This document shows, in pieces, positions 18,032 through 26,723 of a stretch of DNA of 64,000 nt (positions within the stretch are counted from its first letter, which is position 1; each line of letters opens with the position of its first letter). Position numbers and translations under genes: made by a program. The notes under the pieces are model-generated. The model did no database searches. It worked only from the letters and a program-made list of their open reading frames with translations, and was not told where the DNA came from. Source of the stretch: Coemansia sp. RSA 487 (lineage: Eukaryota; Kickxellomycota; Kickxellomycetes; Kickxellales; Kickxellaceae); NCBI GenBank assembly GCA_027577595.1, contig JANBRJ010000005.1, positions 124,001-188,000 of the forward strand. Direction: 5' to 3'.

Positions 18032-19060
18032 TCACTCTGGCGTAGCAAACTGAGTACCAAAGATCTTGTCCCAGAAATCGCTGGTAATTCCGAACCCGGC
18101 CTTGAAGTCCTTGTAGTGGTGGCGCAGGTGATAGGTTTTGAGCTGTGTCAGCTGCTTGTTGGAAGTGCTGCCGTGGTGCAGCCAGTAGTGGCACTCGTCA
18201 TAGAGCACGTATCCGGCAATCAGACCAGCAGCAACGGCATGGAGCATCCCGGGTGTGAAGATGCAGAGCAGCAAAGCAAGGATTTGCAGTGCCAAGAAGG
18301 TCGACATCACAGGGGGCATGACCAGTCTCAATGGGTCCATTGGCAAATAATGGTGCACGCCATGGAGCAAGAAATGCGCGAGCTGCGACAGCGTCCCCTC
18401 GGGGATATTTTCGTCGTAGTGGAACACGAAGCGGTGGATGCTGTACTCAAACAGCGTCCACGAGATCATACCAAAGACAAACCCGACAAACAGCACGTTG
18501 ACCGGCTCGTATCTGGTACCCAGAACCAGCAGCGTCGTCATAATGGGCACCCAGTAGATCGGAATCACCCACCACGGCGTCCGCGTGAGCGACTCTAGAA
18601 TCGGGTTTGCAAAGAACACCGCCGGCCCTGGCAGATGGTGCGCCTTGTGCACCTCACGGATGTAAAACTCCTTGGTAAATCTTGACCGCCACATCTGCAT
18701 GAACAGGGGCTTGCGTAGGTCCAGAAACTTGTCATCCTCCACGCACTCCATCTCGTCCTTGCTGCTGCCTTCGGGCAGTGGATATGTCAGGCGTTCGTCC
18801 GCCATTACCTCGCCTATGTAAAAGTCCTTCAGCACCCGGTACGCCTGCTGCGCGTGCACGTGGATGTCGCCGTCTCGCATCGCCTCCGTGATGTCCTGCC
18901 CTGCAAACTGCATCAGCATGTCTGAGCCGCCCGGATGGTCGGTGTGGAACAGCGTCAGGTCAAACACCTGGTTTCCACGCACAACCCACAGCGACTCTGC
19001 GTTGTCGTGCCGCGCAACCTCGGCACGCGAGTACTCTCTCTGCTTAGCATCGCACAGCAT
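18032..19060 (-). CDS. SCS7: sphingolipid fatty-acid 2-hydroxylase Scs7/FA2H (cytochrome b5 fusion)
   Basis: The enzyme hydroxylates C2 of the very-long-chain fatty acid of ceramide in the ER membrane. The first ATG in frame is at 19060 (342 residues); three further upstream codons are open but lack ATG. Residues about 15-90 are a cytochrome b5 domain with the haem motif HPGG (42-45). The C-terminal half is a di-iron fatty-acid hydroxylase domain with membrane segments and histidine boxes HRFVFH, HFLLHGVHH, HYWLHH and HLRHHYKD. Domain order and length fit Scs7/FA2H. Confidence 0.93.
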   Translation of the reverse strand: MLCDAKQREYSRAEVARHDNAESLWVVRGNQVFDLTLFHTDHPGGSDMLMQFAGQDITEAMRDGDIHVHAQQAYRVLKDFYIGEVMADERLTYPLPEGSSKDEMECVEDDKFLDLRKPLFMQMWRSRFTKEFYIREVHKAHHLPGPAVFFANPILESLTRTPWWVIPIYWVPIMTTLLVLGTRYEPVNVLFVGFVFGMISWTLFEYSIHRFVFHYDENIPEGTLSQLAHFLLHGVHHYLPMDPLRLVMPPVMSTFLALQILALLLCIFTPGMLHAVAAGLIAGYVLYDECHYWLHHGSTSNKQLTQLKTYHLRHHYKDFKAGFGITSDFWDKIFGTQFATPE

Positions 19061-19320
19061 CTTCTCCACTTACGCTTTGTACTGCTGCTTTCGAAGTAAA
19101 AAAGGGGGTCAGTAGCGATATAAATAAAATATGGTGATGTTCTGTGTGCCGCTATTGAAATAGTATAAAAAAAGCCTTTGCAAAGAGAGCAGAGAAAAAA
19201 GCAAAGGTATCAAGAAGCGCAAGAAAAATTTACAAAATAGTGGAAGAGGCATGGGGCCGAGAACAGACGCAGAGTGGCATGATCAGCCATTTTTCTTTCG
19301 CAGTGCCCATTTCCGCCTTG

Positions 19321-19665
19321 TTAAGCGTTTTGGTCAGGCGCAAGAAAAAAACTGATCCGTTTCTCATATTTGTTTTGGCTTTGGCTTTGATCATATGAAC
19401 TGGTTACAATTCCATCGATTTCATTCGACCAGCCTGTCTCAAGGAACTTTGATTTTCCCGCTGGTCCCCAAAAACTATACTTTAAGTGTGACCACCAAAA
19501 GCGTGACCAGTCTGGGTGCCCAAAACCAAAACCATCAGTCAATATCCGATGATTTTCCTTAATATAAAGTTTATATTGGCAGGGATTCAAATGTCTCTTG
19601 TTTGCTGGAAAGAAGGGTTGTGCTTGCAGTAGCATCAAATCGTTGCTGCTCTTGCCGGAATTCAT
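19321..19665 (-). CDS. possible orphan protein, Trp/Phe-rich
   Basis: From the ATG at 19665 the minus strand is open for 114 codons. The middle part (GFGFGHPDWSRFWWSHLKY, then FWGPAGKSKFLETGWSNEID) has the aromatic, ordered look of a real domain rather than random translation. I recognise no family. It could be a small gene, a single exon or a decayed fragment, and it lies in the 1-kb gap between SCS7 and DNA2. Confidence 0.3.
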   Translation of the reverse strand: MNSGKSSNDLMLLQAQPFFPANKRHLNPCQYKLYIKENHRILTDGFGFGHPDWSRFWWSHLKYSFWGPAGKSKFLETGWSNEIDGIVTSSYDQSQSQNKYEKRISFFLAPDQNA

Positions 19666-20048
19666 ACCTGTCAATAATGCGCATTACGCAGTAATCTCGG
19701 CTTTTTGTCATCTGGTGCTTCTGATTTCTACAACCAAAAACAAAGCTCAATTCATACACTTGATGGCCCAGGCTCTTTTTTTTTTGCTGTCCAATTCCAA
19801 TGCTCCAGTTATGCAACGACTTGATTATGCTACCGCTAAAAATGTCACTAGCATCATATTCTTGATTGACAGTAATCCACGATCATGTAATTATCTCTTG
19901 TGGCTGGTTATAGTTTTTGATGCTGCGCAGAAACCATGCAAAAACCATTACCCTCTTTTGTTTATGTTTCGCTTCTTTTATTCTGCTTGTCGCGTTATTA
20001 TTGCCAGCATAATTCGTTCTACAGCTAATTCAACACATCTCTGCGCAA
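19666..20048. other. DNA2 upstream region
   Basis: No gene is recognised. It should contain the DNA2 promoter. TCGCGT at 19990-19995 (ACGCGA on the other strand) lies about 55 bp before the DNA2 start codon. Confidence 0.5.
19990..19995 (-). promoter_or_regulatory. ACGCGA core upstream of DNA2 (MCB-like)
   Basis: ACGCGA on the minus strand, 55 bp before the DNA2 ATG, resembles the core of the MluI cell-cycle box (ACGCGT/ACGCGA) used by fungal MBF for G1/S genes. A similar ACGCGAAA lies upstream of RAD51. The site is short, so this is only suggestive. Confidence 0.3.
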
Positions 20049-23000
20049 ATGTCAGACACCAATAGCAGCGCCACAGAAACGCCGCAGAAGCGGCGGCGCG
20101 ACGGACATTTTCAACGAGCTGCCAGCGCGACCTTTGGCGCAACAACAACAACAACAAGCGCTAGCGACCAAGAAAGCACATTATCTCACAAGATAACTTC
20201 GTCTCTATCCACACCCTATAGACATCACAGCGCAGACTCTCCGCTCCATGCTTCAAAGCAGCAGCCCTCAAACCTTTGCCGCACTGATACTGTAGAGTCT
20301 TCTGCAGACGATGTCATTTTCTGGCAGTCCATGTCTCCGCAGGGCACTTTAAGCCGTGTCCTTCGCCATAGAGAGCCCACCAGGGTCGACGAATCTTCTG
20401 CGAGCGACGGCCAGAAAGACGCTTTTGGCGGTGGCAGCACCGCAAGCCTGATGCAGGGAATTGTCCAGCAGATTATTGCCAGCCGAAACACAAGTGCTGC
20501 TAACCCTAGCCCAACCTCGACAGCAAAGAAATCGTGTAGGCCTGTGGATCTTGCAGTTGTATCTCCTACAAAACGGTCCCGAACATCTCGTATTATAGGA
20601 ACGCTGAGGCATGGCTCAAGCGATCTGGGCAGCGATGTAGATATTCAAGCATCCTTCTTCGATATGCCTTCAGCGGAATTGGTGCCGCCCTCTATTGAAC
20701 TCACGCCGTTGGCAAACCGTAGAAGACGAGCCGTTCCTCGACCGCTGACCATCTCCAAAAGCGAAAGAGTTGTTGACAAGCGTCAAATGCTGTCAACTCT
20801 TTTGCTATCAGGTCCTAGCTCCGCAGACTCCCCCTCCGGGATCGCACCAATGGATATATCTACACCAAAAGAGCCAACTAAGGAAATAGCAATGCTGAAT
20901 GATCCGTTCAATAGCTATCAAGCTTCTTCGGAGAAGCAAGGGAATCCTGAAAGGCTTGCCGAATCCGCCCTTGCTCAAGGCTCTACTCCAAGCAAACAAT
21001 CGGAGGGTGCAGATACAAACGGGACCAACGTTGATGATGTCTGCTTTGATGATATTGACATGGACGACATATTTGACGACTTGGATCAGCTGGATGATGG
21101 GCTGGACGATTTGCTGAAGGACATAGAGGCAGAGGCAGGTAATAATGACGCCGAAAGCGGTTCTGAAGCTAATGATCGGACGCAGAAGCCTCAGACAGAA
21201 GATTCGTTGGACACCTCCTACAACCGGCTATTTAAAAGATACGAAAAGTGCTTGACACTGCTTGTGACTGAGAATCATTACACAAGTAACCAGTCGCATG
21301 TGCCGCCTGGCACCCCTGGCTCACGTCTACAAAAAGTCGTTCGTGTATACTCGCAGACAGCTGTTTGCGAGCGGGTGGTTTTGCTGCGCGACGATTGGTT
21401 CGCTACTCCTATTTCCATCGGCGACTACATCAATATTGTCGGAGATATCACACCAAATGTGTGTAGTCCGAGCGGTGAGGTCATTATCGACACAGAAACT
21501 TCAAATTCGCTTCTCCCTGTTCTTCACCCCGATGTGATGATTGCTTGCACGCATCTTTCGGACTCGTTTGTTTGCACTCGCCGTGCGGTTCTTAGGGACA
21601 GGATTCGACAAATTTCCGACGGTAGTCCTCCAACCACGGTTATGCTTATCGGTACCCTTCTACATGATTTATTCCAGACCTGTGCGCTGAGCAACAGATG
21701 GGACAACACCACAATGTCCGAAACTATCCGATCGCTTATCGCCGATAACATTGCGCTGCTGTGGGAGTGTCAAATAGACGAGACGTCAGTTCAGCAGCAA
21801 ATATTCGAATGCATTCCTGTGTACCAGGCTTGGGCAAAGAGCTACATGCACAGAAATGCGCGTTGTGGATCTCGATACAGCATCCATCGAGACAGCAGCA
21901 ACCAGAGGAACCAAATGAATGCTGCAGACCCATCAGAGGATTCGAAAGCTATGGCAATATCAAAGGTCATCAACATGGAGGAAAATGTCTGGTCGCCCAA
22001 GTTTGGCCTCAAGGGAAAGATTGACTTGACGGTGCTTGCTCAATACACATGTCACGGCGCGCTGATCGAGCCGTTCGAACTAAAGACCGGGCGGATCACC
22101 GATAACGCATCGCACAGAGCACAGCTAACATTATACACGCTTTTGCTCTCGGAGCGATACGATCTGGATATTAGATCCGGGCTGCTGTATTATCCTCGCT
22201 CAGGAGAAACTATACGCGTCTCGCGCTTCGAGGACGAACTGCGTGGATTAGTTTTGGCACGGAACACAATGGCCCAATATCTGCTGTATCGGCCGCAAGT
22301 ATCTCGGCCGCTGCCAGAGTTACTGGGCAATGAGTTTGTGTGCGATAGATGTGCGTTCAAGCCGACTTGCTTTACTGTCCACCGGGCTTTAGAGTGTGGA
22401 ACCGCAATAACTGCACGTGTTGCTGACATCAAATGGGAAGAACAGGTCGAGCATTTGTCTGATATACATCTGGAGTTTATCCAGCTCTGGATGGGGCTGA
22501 TTGATGGCGAGGAATCCGATATGATGCGGTATCGGTCCGAGCTTTGGAACATGGCGTCGACATACCGCGAGAATGAAACGGGTCGCTGCATTTCTAAGTT
22601 AAAACTCGATATTGCTAGTGTCCAAGACACACAGATCATCGGCTCGTACAACCGATACAAATTGACGTTTTTCCCCGATGGCGAGAGCAGTGGTTCGCAT
22701 AGCCTTCGAAAATCGCTTCAGGATTCCCAGATCAATATTGGCGATCCGATAATTGTCTCATCAGAGTCGGATCAATATGCATTGACAGTTGGCTATGTGA
22801 GCGCGTTAGAGTTCAACCACATTGTCGTCGCGGTGGATCGTCCCGTGCGTGGAGTTCCCAAGAGGCTTGCCGGGTTCGATAATTTGTCGAATCAGGACTA
22901 CGAATGTATAATGGAAATCAGGCAACGTGGCCCGGTGGGTGCATACGAAGAAACAATCATTCATCCAGACGTCCCAGAAAGTGCAGCCAAGGACACGTTC

Positions 23001-24755
23001 CGAATTGACAAGGACGAGATGTACAATGCCATGAGTCGGCTACGCGCCAATCTGATGCGCTTGTTTGTCGTTGGTGGTGGAAATCCAAAGTGTCGTCGCT
23101 TGATTGTGGACTTGCAACAACCAGAGTTTTTGCCATTAAATGAGACTGTTGAAGAAAACATCCAAAAGGTACATCGCGAGCAGGAGCTGAATTCGGGCCA
23201 GGCGCAGGTGCTGCATAAAGTGCTTTCCGCGAAGGACTATGCACTCGTAATGGGTATGCCAGGTACAGGGAAAACGATGACAATTACCGAGCTTGTCAGA
23301 GTTCTTGTAAGTTTAGGGAAATCTGTACTTTTGACATCGTACACACATCTTGCTGTGGATAACGTTCTACTGAGGCTGCAAAAGTACGGTATTCCGACGA
23401 TCCGACTTGGAAACAAGACAAAGGTGCATCCCCAGGTTGCAAAATACCTGCCCTCTGAAACAAACCTAGAGTCAGTAAAGCAGTACGACACTCACTTTCG
23501 CAAGGCAAGTGTGGTAGCCACTACTTGTCTGGGTGTCAGCCATCCTATATTTGCAGTCCGAAAGTTCGACTACTGCATTGTTGACGAGGCGTCGCAGATC
23601 ACGCTACCTGTTTGCCTGGGGCCTTTGCTTGCGGCCGAAAGATTTGTGCTGGTTGGCGACCATCACCAGCTCCCGCCTCTTGTGCGCAATACATCTTCTA
23701 ATGAACGTGGAATGGGCATCTCGCTATTCAAGCGCTTATGCGAGGCTCATCCATCGGCCGTGGTGCGCCTGGAGTACCAGTATCGGATGAACTCGGATAT
23801 CCAGCGACTGGCAAACAACCTTATTTATGATGGGCATTTGCGCTGTGGCTCTCTAGATGTTGCCAACCAGCGCATACAGTACATGGTTGATCCTAAGACC
23901 GCTGCCAACAAAATGTGGCCTTTATTGCAGTCAAACGACGACAGCTTAAGTAGCAAAGATATATCGTGGGCAATAGCTGCACTAGATGCACAGCACGGTT
24001 CGGTGTTTGTTGATACCGATTTAATCCCCGGTTATGAAATACGCGGGGAGGGGTCCGACTTGGTCACAAACTTAGTGGAAATAAGGATAATCAAGGTGCT
24101 TACGTCCATACTTCAGGGGTGTGGTGTCGAAGGCCGCCAGATCAGTATTCTCTCGCCGTACCGGAAACAGCTGAAGCGGCTAGAAATTGAGTATGGTATC
24201 CGCGAAGACGATGAAAAAAGCACCGGATCAGCGCCAGAGGCGTCTCCATCCAACAAGAGCATTATTAGCCGCGATGCTACGCTACACCTGTCTACGCAAA
24301 ATTCGCAGGATCCCGAAGCGGAAACTGCCCGAGGCAGAGACGAGCTTAAGGGCAGCTCTGGGATCGAGGTCCATACGATAGATCGGTATCAAGGCCGCGA
24401 TTCGGATATAGTCATCATTTCTTTTGTGCGCAGCAACACTGCACAGGCGATAGGCGAGCTTTTGCGCGACTGGCACCGGATCAATGTGGCTATAACGCGT
24501 GCACGATACAAGCTCATCATGGTCGGATCGCAAAAAACACTTCAACGGTCGCCGCTCTTTGCTGAGATGCTCAAGATACTTAACGCCAGTCGCAATGTGA
24601 TCACAGTACCCGCTCTTGCTCCTATTCCTGCGACTATTACAACAGCACCTAACAACAACGCACAAAGCAAAAAACAATCGATGACTGCTATGGTTGGAGA
24701 AGCATTACTCAAGAAAATGCGTATTGTCGGCAATATCATTGCAGAAGAGAAATAA
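20049..24755 (+). CDS. DNA2: Dna2 replication helicase-nuclease
   Basis: Dna2 cuts long flaps on Okazaki fragments and resects double-strand breaks. The 1,568-residue intronless frame starts at the ATG at 20049 (MSDTNSSATETPQKRRRDGH). Residues 1-330 are disordered and end in an acidic block (CFDDIDMDDIFDDLDQLDD, about 332-350). The nuclease domain follows with an iron-sulfur cluster: a Cys near 507 (FVCTRR), the catalytic pieces KFGLKGKIDLT (about 655) and EPFELKTGR (about 674), and CDRCAFKPTC (about 764-773). The SF1B helicase has MGMPGTGKTMT (about 1069), CIVDEASQIT, GDHHQLPPL, DRYQGRDSDI and NVAITRARYKL. All key motifs are present. It is convergent with UBC6, 166 bp away. Confidence 0.95.
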   Translation: MSDTNSSATETPQKRRRDGHFQRAASATFGATTTTTSASDQESTLSHKITSSLSTPYRHHSADSPLHASKQQPSNLCRTDTVESSADDVIFWQSMSPQGTLSRVLRHREPTRVDESSASDGQKDAFGGGSTASLMQGIVQQIIASRNTSAANPSPTSTAKKSCRPVDLAVVSPTKRSRTSRIIGTLRHGSSDLGSDVDIQASFFDMPSAELVPPSIELTPLANRRRRAVPRPLTISKSERVVDKRQMLSTLLLSGPSSADSPSGIAPMDISTPKEPTKEIAMLNDPFNSYQASSEKQGNPERLAESALAQGSTPSKQSEGADTNGTNVDDVCFDDIDMDDIFDDLDQLDDGLDDLLKDIEAEAGNNDAESGSEANDRTQKPQTEDSLDTSYNRLFKRYEKCLTLLVTENHYTSNQSHVPPGTPGSRLQKVVRVYSQTAVCERVVLLRDDWFATPISIGDYINIVGDITPNVCSPSGEVIIDTETSNSLLPVLHPDVMIACTHLSDSFVCTRRAVLRDRIRQISDGSPPTTVMLIGTLLHDLFQTCALSNRWDNTTMSETIRSLIADNIALLWECQIDETSVQQQIFECIPVYQAWAKSYMHRNARCGSRYSIHRDSSNQRNQMNAADPSEDSKAMAISKVINMEENVWSPKFGLKGKIDLTVLAQYTCHGALIEPFELKTGRITDNASHRAQLTLYTLLLSERYDLDIRSGLLYYPRSGETIRVSRFEDELRGLVLARNTMAQYLLYRPQVSRPLPELLGNEFVCDRCAFKPTCFTVHRALECGTAITARVADIKWEEQVEHLSDIHLEFIQLWMGLIDGEESDMMRYRSELWNMASTYRENETGRCISKLKLDIASVQDTQIIGSYNRYKLTFFPDGESSGSHSLRKSLQDSQINIGDPIIVSSESDQYALTVGYVSALEFNHIVVAVDRPVRGVPKRLAGFDNLSNQDYECIMEIRQRGPVGAYEETIIHPDVPESAAKDTFRIDKDEMYNAMSRLRANLMRLFVVGGGNPKCRRLIVDLQQPEFLPLNETVEENIQKVHREQELNSGQAQVLHKVLSAKDYALVMGMPGTGKTMTITELVRVLVSLGKSVLLTSYTHLAVDNVLLRLQKYGIPTIRLGNKTKVHPQVAKYLPSETNLESVKQYDTHFRKASVVATTCLGVSHPIFAVRKFDYCIVDEASQITLPVCLGPLLAAERFVLVGDHHQLPPLVRNTSSNERGMGISLFKRLCEAHPSAVVRLEYQYRMNSDIQRLANNLIYDGHLRCGSLDVANQRIQYMVDPKTAANKMWPLLQSNDDSLSSKDISWAIAALDAQHGSVFVDTDLIPGYEIRGEGSDLVTNLVEIRIIKVLTSILQGCGVEGRQISILSPYRKQLKRLEIEYGIREDDEKSTGSAPEASPSNKSIISRDATLHLSTQNSQDPEAETARGRDELKGSSGIEVHTIDRYQGRDSDIVIISFVRSNTAQAIGELLRDWHRINVAITRARYKLIMVGSQKTLQRSPLFAEMLKILNASRNVITVPALAPIPATITTAPNNNAQSKKQSMTAMVGEALLKKMRIVGNIIAEEK

Positions 24756-24921
24756 TATCGCATTATTATTATTATTATTTTTTGGATGTATATTGAAACT
24801 GAGATTCCAGAAAAAAAAAAGACAATTACAAGCGGACACACCAGCAGACACCAAATGAAAGAAGGGAGAAAAGGGGGAAGAGATTTCAGAAATAGAGAGG
24901 TTGCTTGGAACAGAGCAGGCT

Positions 24922-25858
24922 TTATGCTGTCAGCAACCGCGATATCGCTTTGGATGCAAAGATGTATGCTACTACAACAAAGAGAACAATCCACTTTCTG
25001 GGCAGCGCAGCCAGTCCCGCAACTCTGGCTGCTCCCTGGTTGTTGTTGTGATTGGTACTATCAGCAAGGGCTACAGCAGCCGAGGATGCTGTTTGGCGCA
25101 TTGACGCCTCGGCTTTTGTCTTAGCCTTTAGCTGTATCTGCTGCAGCCGTTGCTGCTGTTGTTGTGGCTGCTGGCATGGGTTCTGTGTAGTGGACGACGA
25201 AGGCTTCTTGGTTCCGGTTGCGACTGGCGCAGCCTCTGGCATGCAGAGCTCTGGGAAAATTTCACGAAATTTGCTGTTCAGCAGGTTAAACTTGTGCGAC
25301 CTGCGAGCAAGCACCTTGCGATCGGCCATAGACGTACGTATGCTCCCTGTAGTGTCCTCCTCTTCGACCATAAACGATAGCATGCCATTCAAGATTGTAG
25401 AAACCGACCACGCAGGGTTCCATGTGTCGGGGTGGAAGTTACTCATGCTCATACATATGTTGGTGTTGGTTTGGAATCTCCCGCTCGGCGTGATCATCTG
25501 GATGGCAGGTGGCTTGTAAGGATAATCTGACGGAAACCTTAGGCGTCCTACACTCACTGACAAACCATTGCTTCCATTTTTAGCACCTAGAAATTTGCAA
25601 TAAAAAGAAAGGAAAAGCAAAGCAAAGCAAAGCAAAGCAAAGAATCTATAATTTGCTTGATTTCTTTTTCTTTTTCTTTTGTCAATACGTACCATGGTAT
25701 TCGCCACCTTCATACTGCGTGTCGGGTGGGCCATTGAGAACATAATGCCACTCGAGAATATTTGTCTCCAGAGGCTTTGCGGTTATAAAGGGAGTGGGAT
25801 TCTTCTGGATTGCCAAGTACTCCTTGTTCAGTCGCCTAAACGCCGCCTTCGAAGCCAT
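24922..25858 (-). CDS. UBC6: tail-anchored ubiquitin-conjugating enzyme Ubc6/UBE2J
   Basis: Ubc6 is an E2 enzyme of ER-associated degradation, anchored in the ER membrane facing the cytosol. Exon 1 is 25858-25693 (MASKAAFRRLNKEYLAIQKN) and exon 2 is 25547-24922, giving 263 residues. The 145-nt intron (GTACGT...TGTAG) splits the glycine of GEYHG-RLRFPSDYPYK, restoring the family sequence exactly. The active-site Cys is residue 87 in NTNICMSMSNFHPDTW, the same number as in yeast Ubc6. A Gln-rich linker precedes the C-terminal anchor (WIVLFVVVAYIFASKAI). The intron holds an AAAGC repeat. Confidence 0.94.
25613..25642. repeat. (AAAGC)n pentanucleotide repeat in the UBC6 intron
   Basis: Five to six tandem copies of AAAGC lie inside the UBC6 intron. 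On the transcribed strand they form a pyrimidine-rich GCTTT run. Lengths are likely to vary between strains. Confidence 0.85.
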
Positions 25859-26103
25859 TCTTCTGAGCCAGAAACAAAACCGATTTCTCGGGTTAGATAA
25901 TTAGAAATTAAGTCAGAAATAGTGTAAAAAAATAGAGTAGGAAAAAAGAAAGGAAGAAAAGAGAGCATCTGTTTGGTCATACCCTTCCCCCTCCAACACA
26001 TCTGTTTGAAAAAGCGCGGAGGCTTTGGATTGGTGGGACTTGTTTCCACGTGACAAAATGCTGGGCAAACTAACGACCATATCTTATTCTAGCCCTCGTG
26101 TTT

Positions 26104-26494
26104 TCAAGAACATTCGACATCCTCGACAATGCCGTTTTTGTCAACATAAACTGTCATTCGCTTGTGTGTGCGGTACCTTGTATACGGCGAAAATGGACCG
26201 AGGATGCGATAGGGCTTGGGCAGCTCTTCCTCCAGAACTCGCTTTTGCGACAGGTTTCGGGGGCTGGGCAAGCCCTTTTGCTGGATGTATGCCTTTTTCA
26301 GCACTGGCCTCCATTCCTCAGCGCGGCCTATTGTGTTTCACGAAAAAGGAAGTTAGCAAGCCATCATTTTTGTCAACCATATTGCTAGTTTGCAAGTCAG
26401 TTAGCTTCTACTTACACCGGTCAAAGTCGCCAAGCACTGGCGGAACAGTCACCACCAGAAGCGCAAGTATTGCAATGATCAGCGACTGCATCAT
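26104..26494 (-). CDS. small secreted protein resembling I78 / potato-inhibitor-I protease inhibitors
   Basis: Two exons are read: 26494-26416 and 26327-26104, joined across a GTAAGT...AATAG intron of 88 nt, giving 100 residues. Exon 1 is a signal peptide (MMQSLIIAILALLVVTVPPV). The mature part is about 80 residues with one Cys near its start (DRCRAEEWRPVL) and one at the end (DVEC). The C-terminal block, PYRILGPFSPYT followed by MTVYVDKNGIVEDVEC, has the order of the I78/potato-inhibitor-I fold: a reactive loop before a strand with V-x-V-D-x-x-G-I-V. Role, if so, would be inhibition of serine proteases outside the cell or in the vacuole. The family match is by eye. Confidence 0.5.
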
Positions 26495-26723
26495 AATGCG
26501 ACAAGTACAATTGCAAAATCTGTTGAACAAAGGAGAGACATGCAACACAAGCCTATTTAGTTAATATGAGGCTCACCATATACTAACTACCGATAGTATA
26601 TTACTGCTGCTGCGAAAGTAAAAAAAAAGCGAATGTTAAAAATAGACGAGTATTGTGAAAATAACGCCAAAACAGCAAAATGCTGTTTGTGGAGAACATA
26701 ATTAAATACGATAAACTAGCCGA

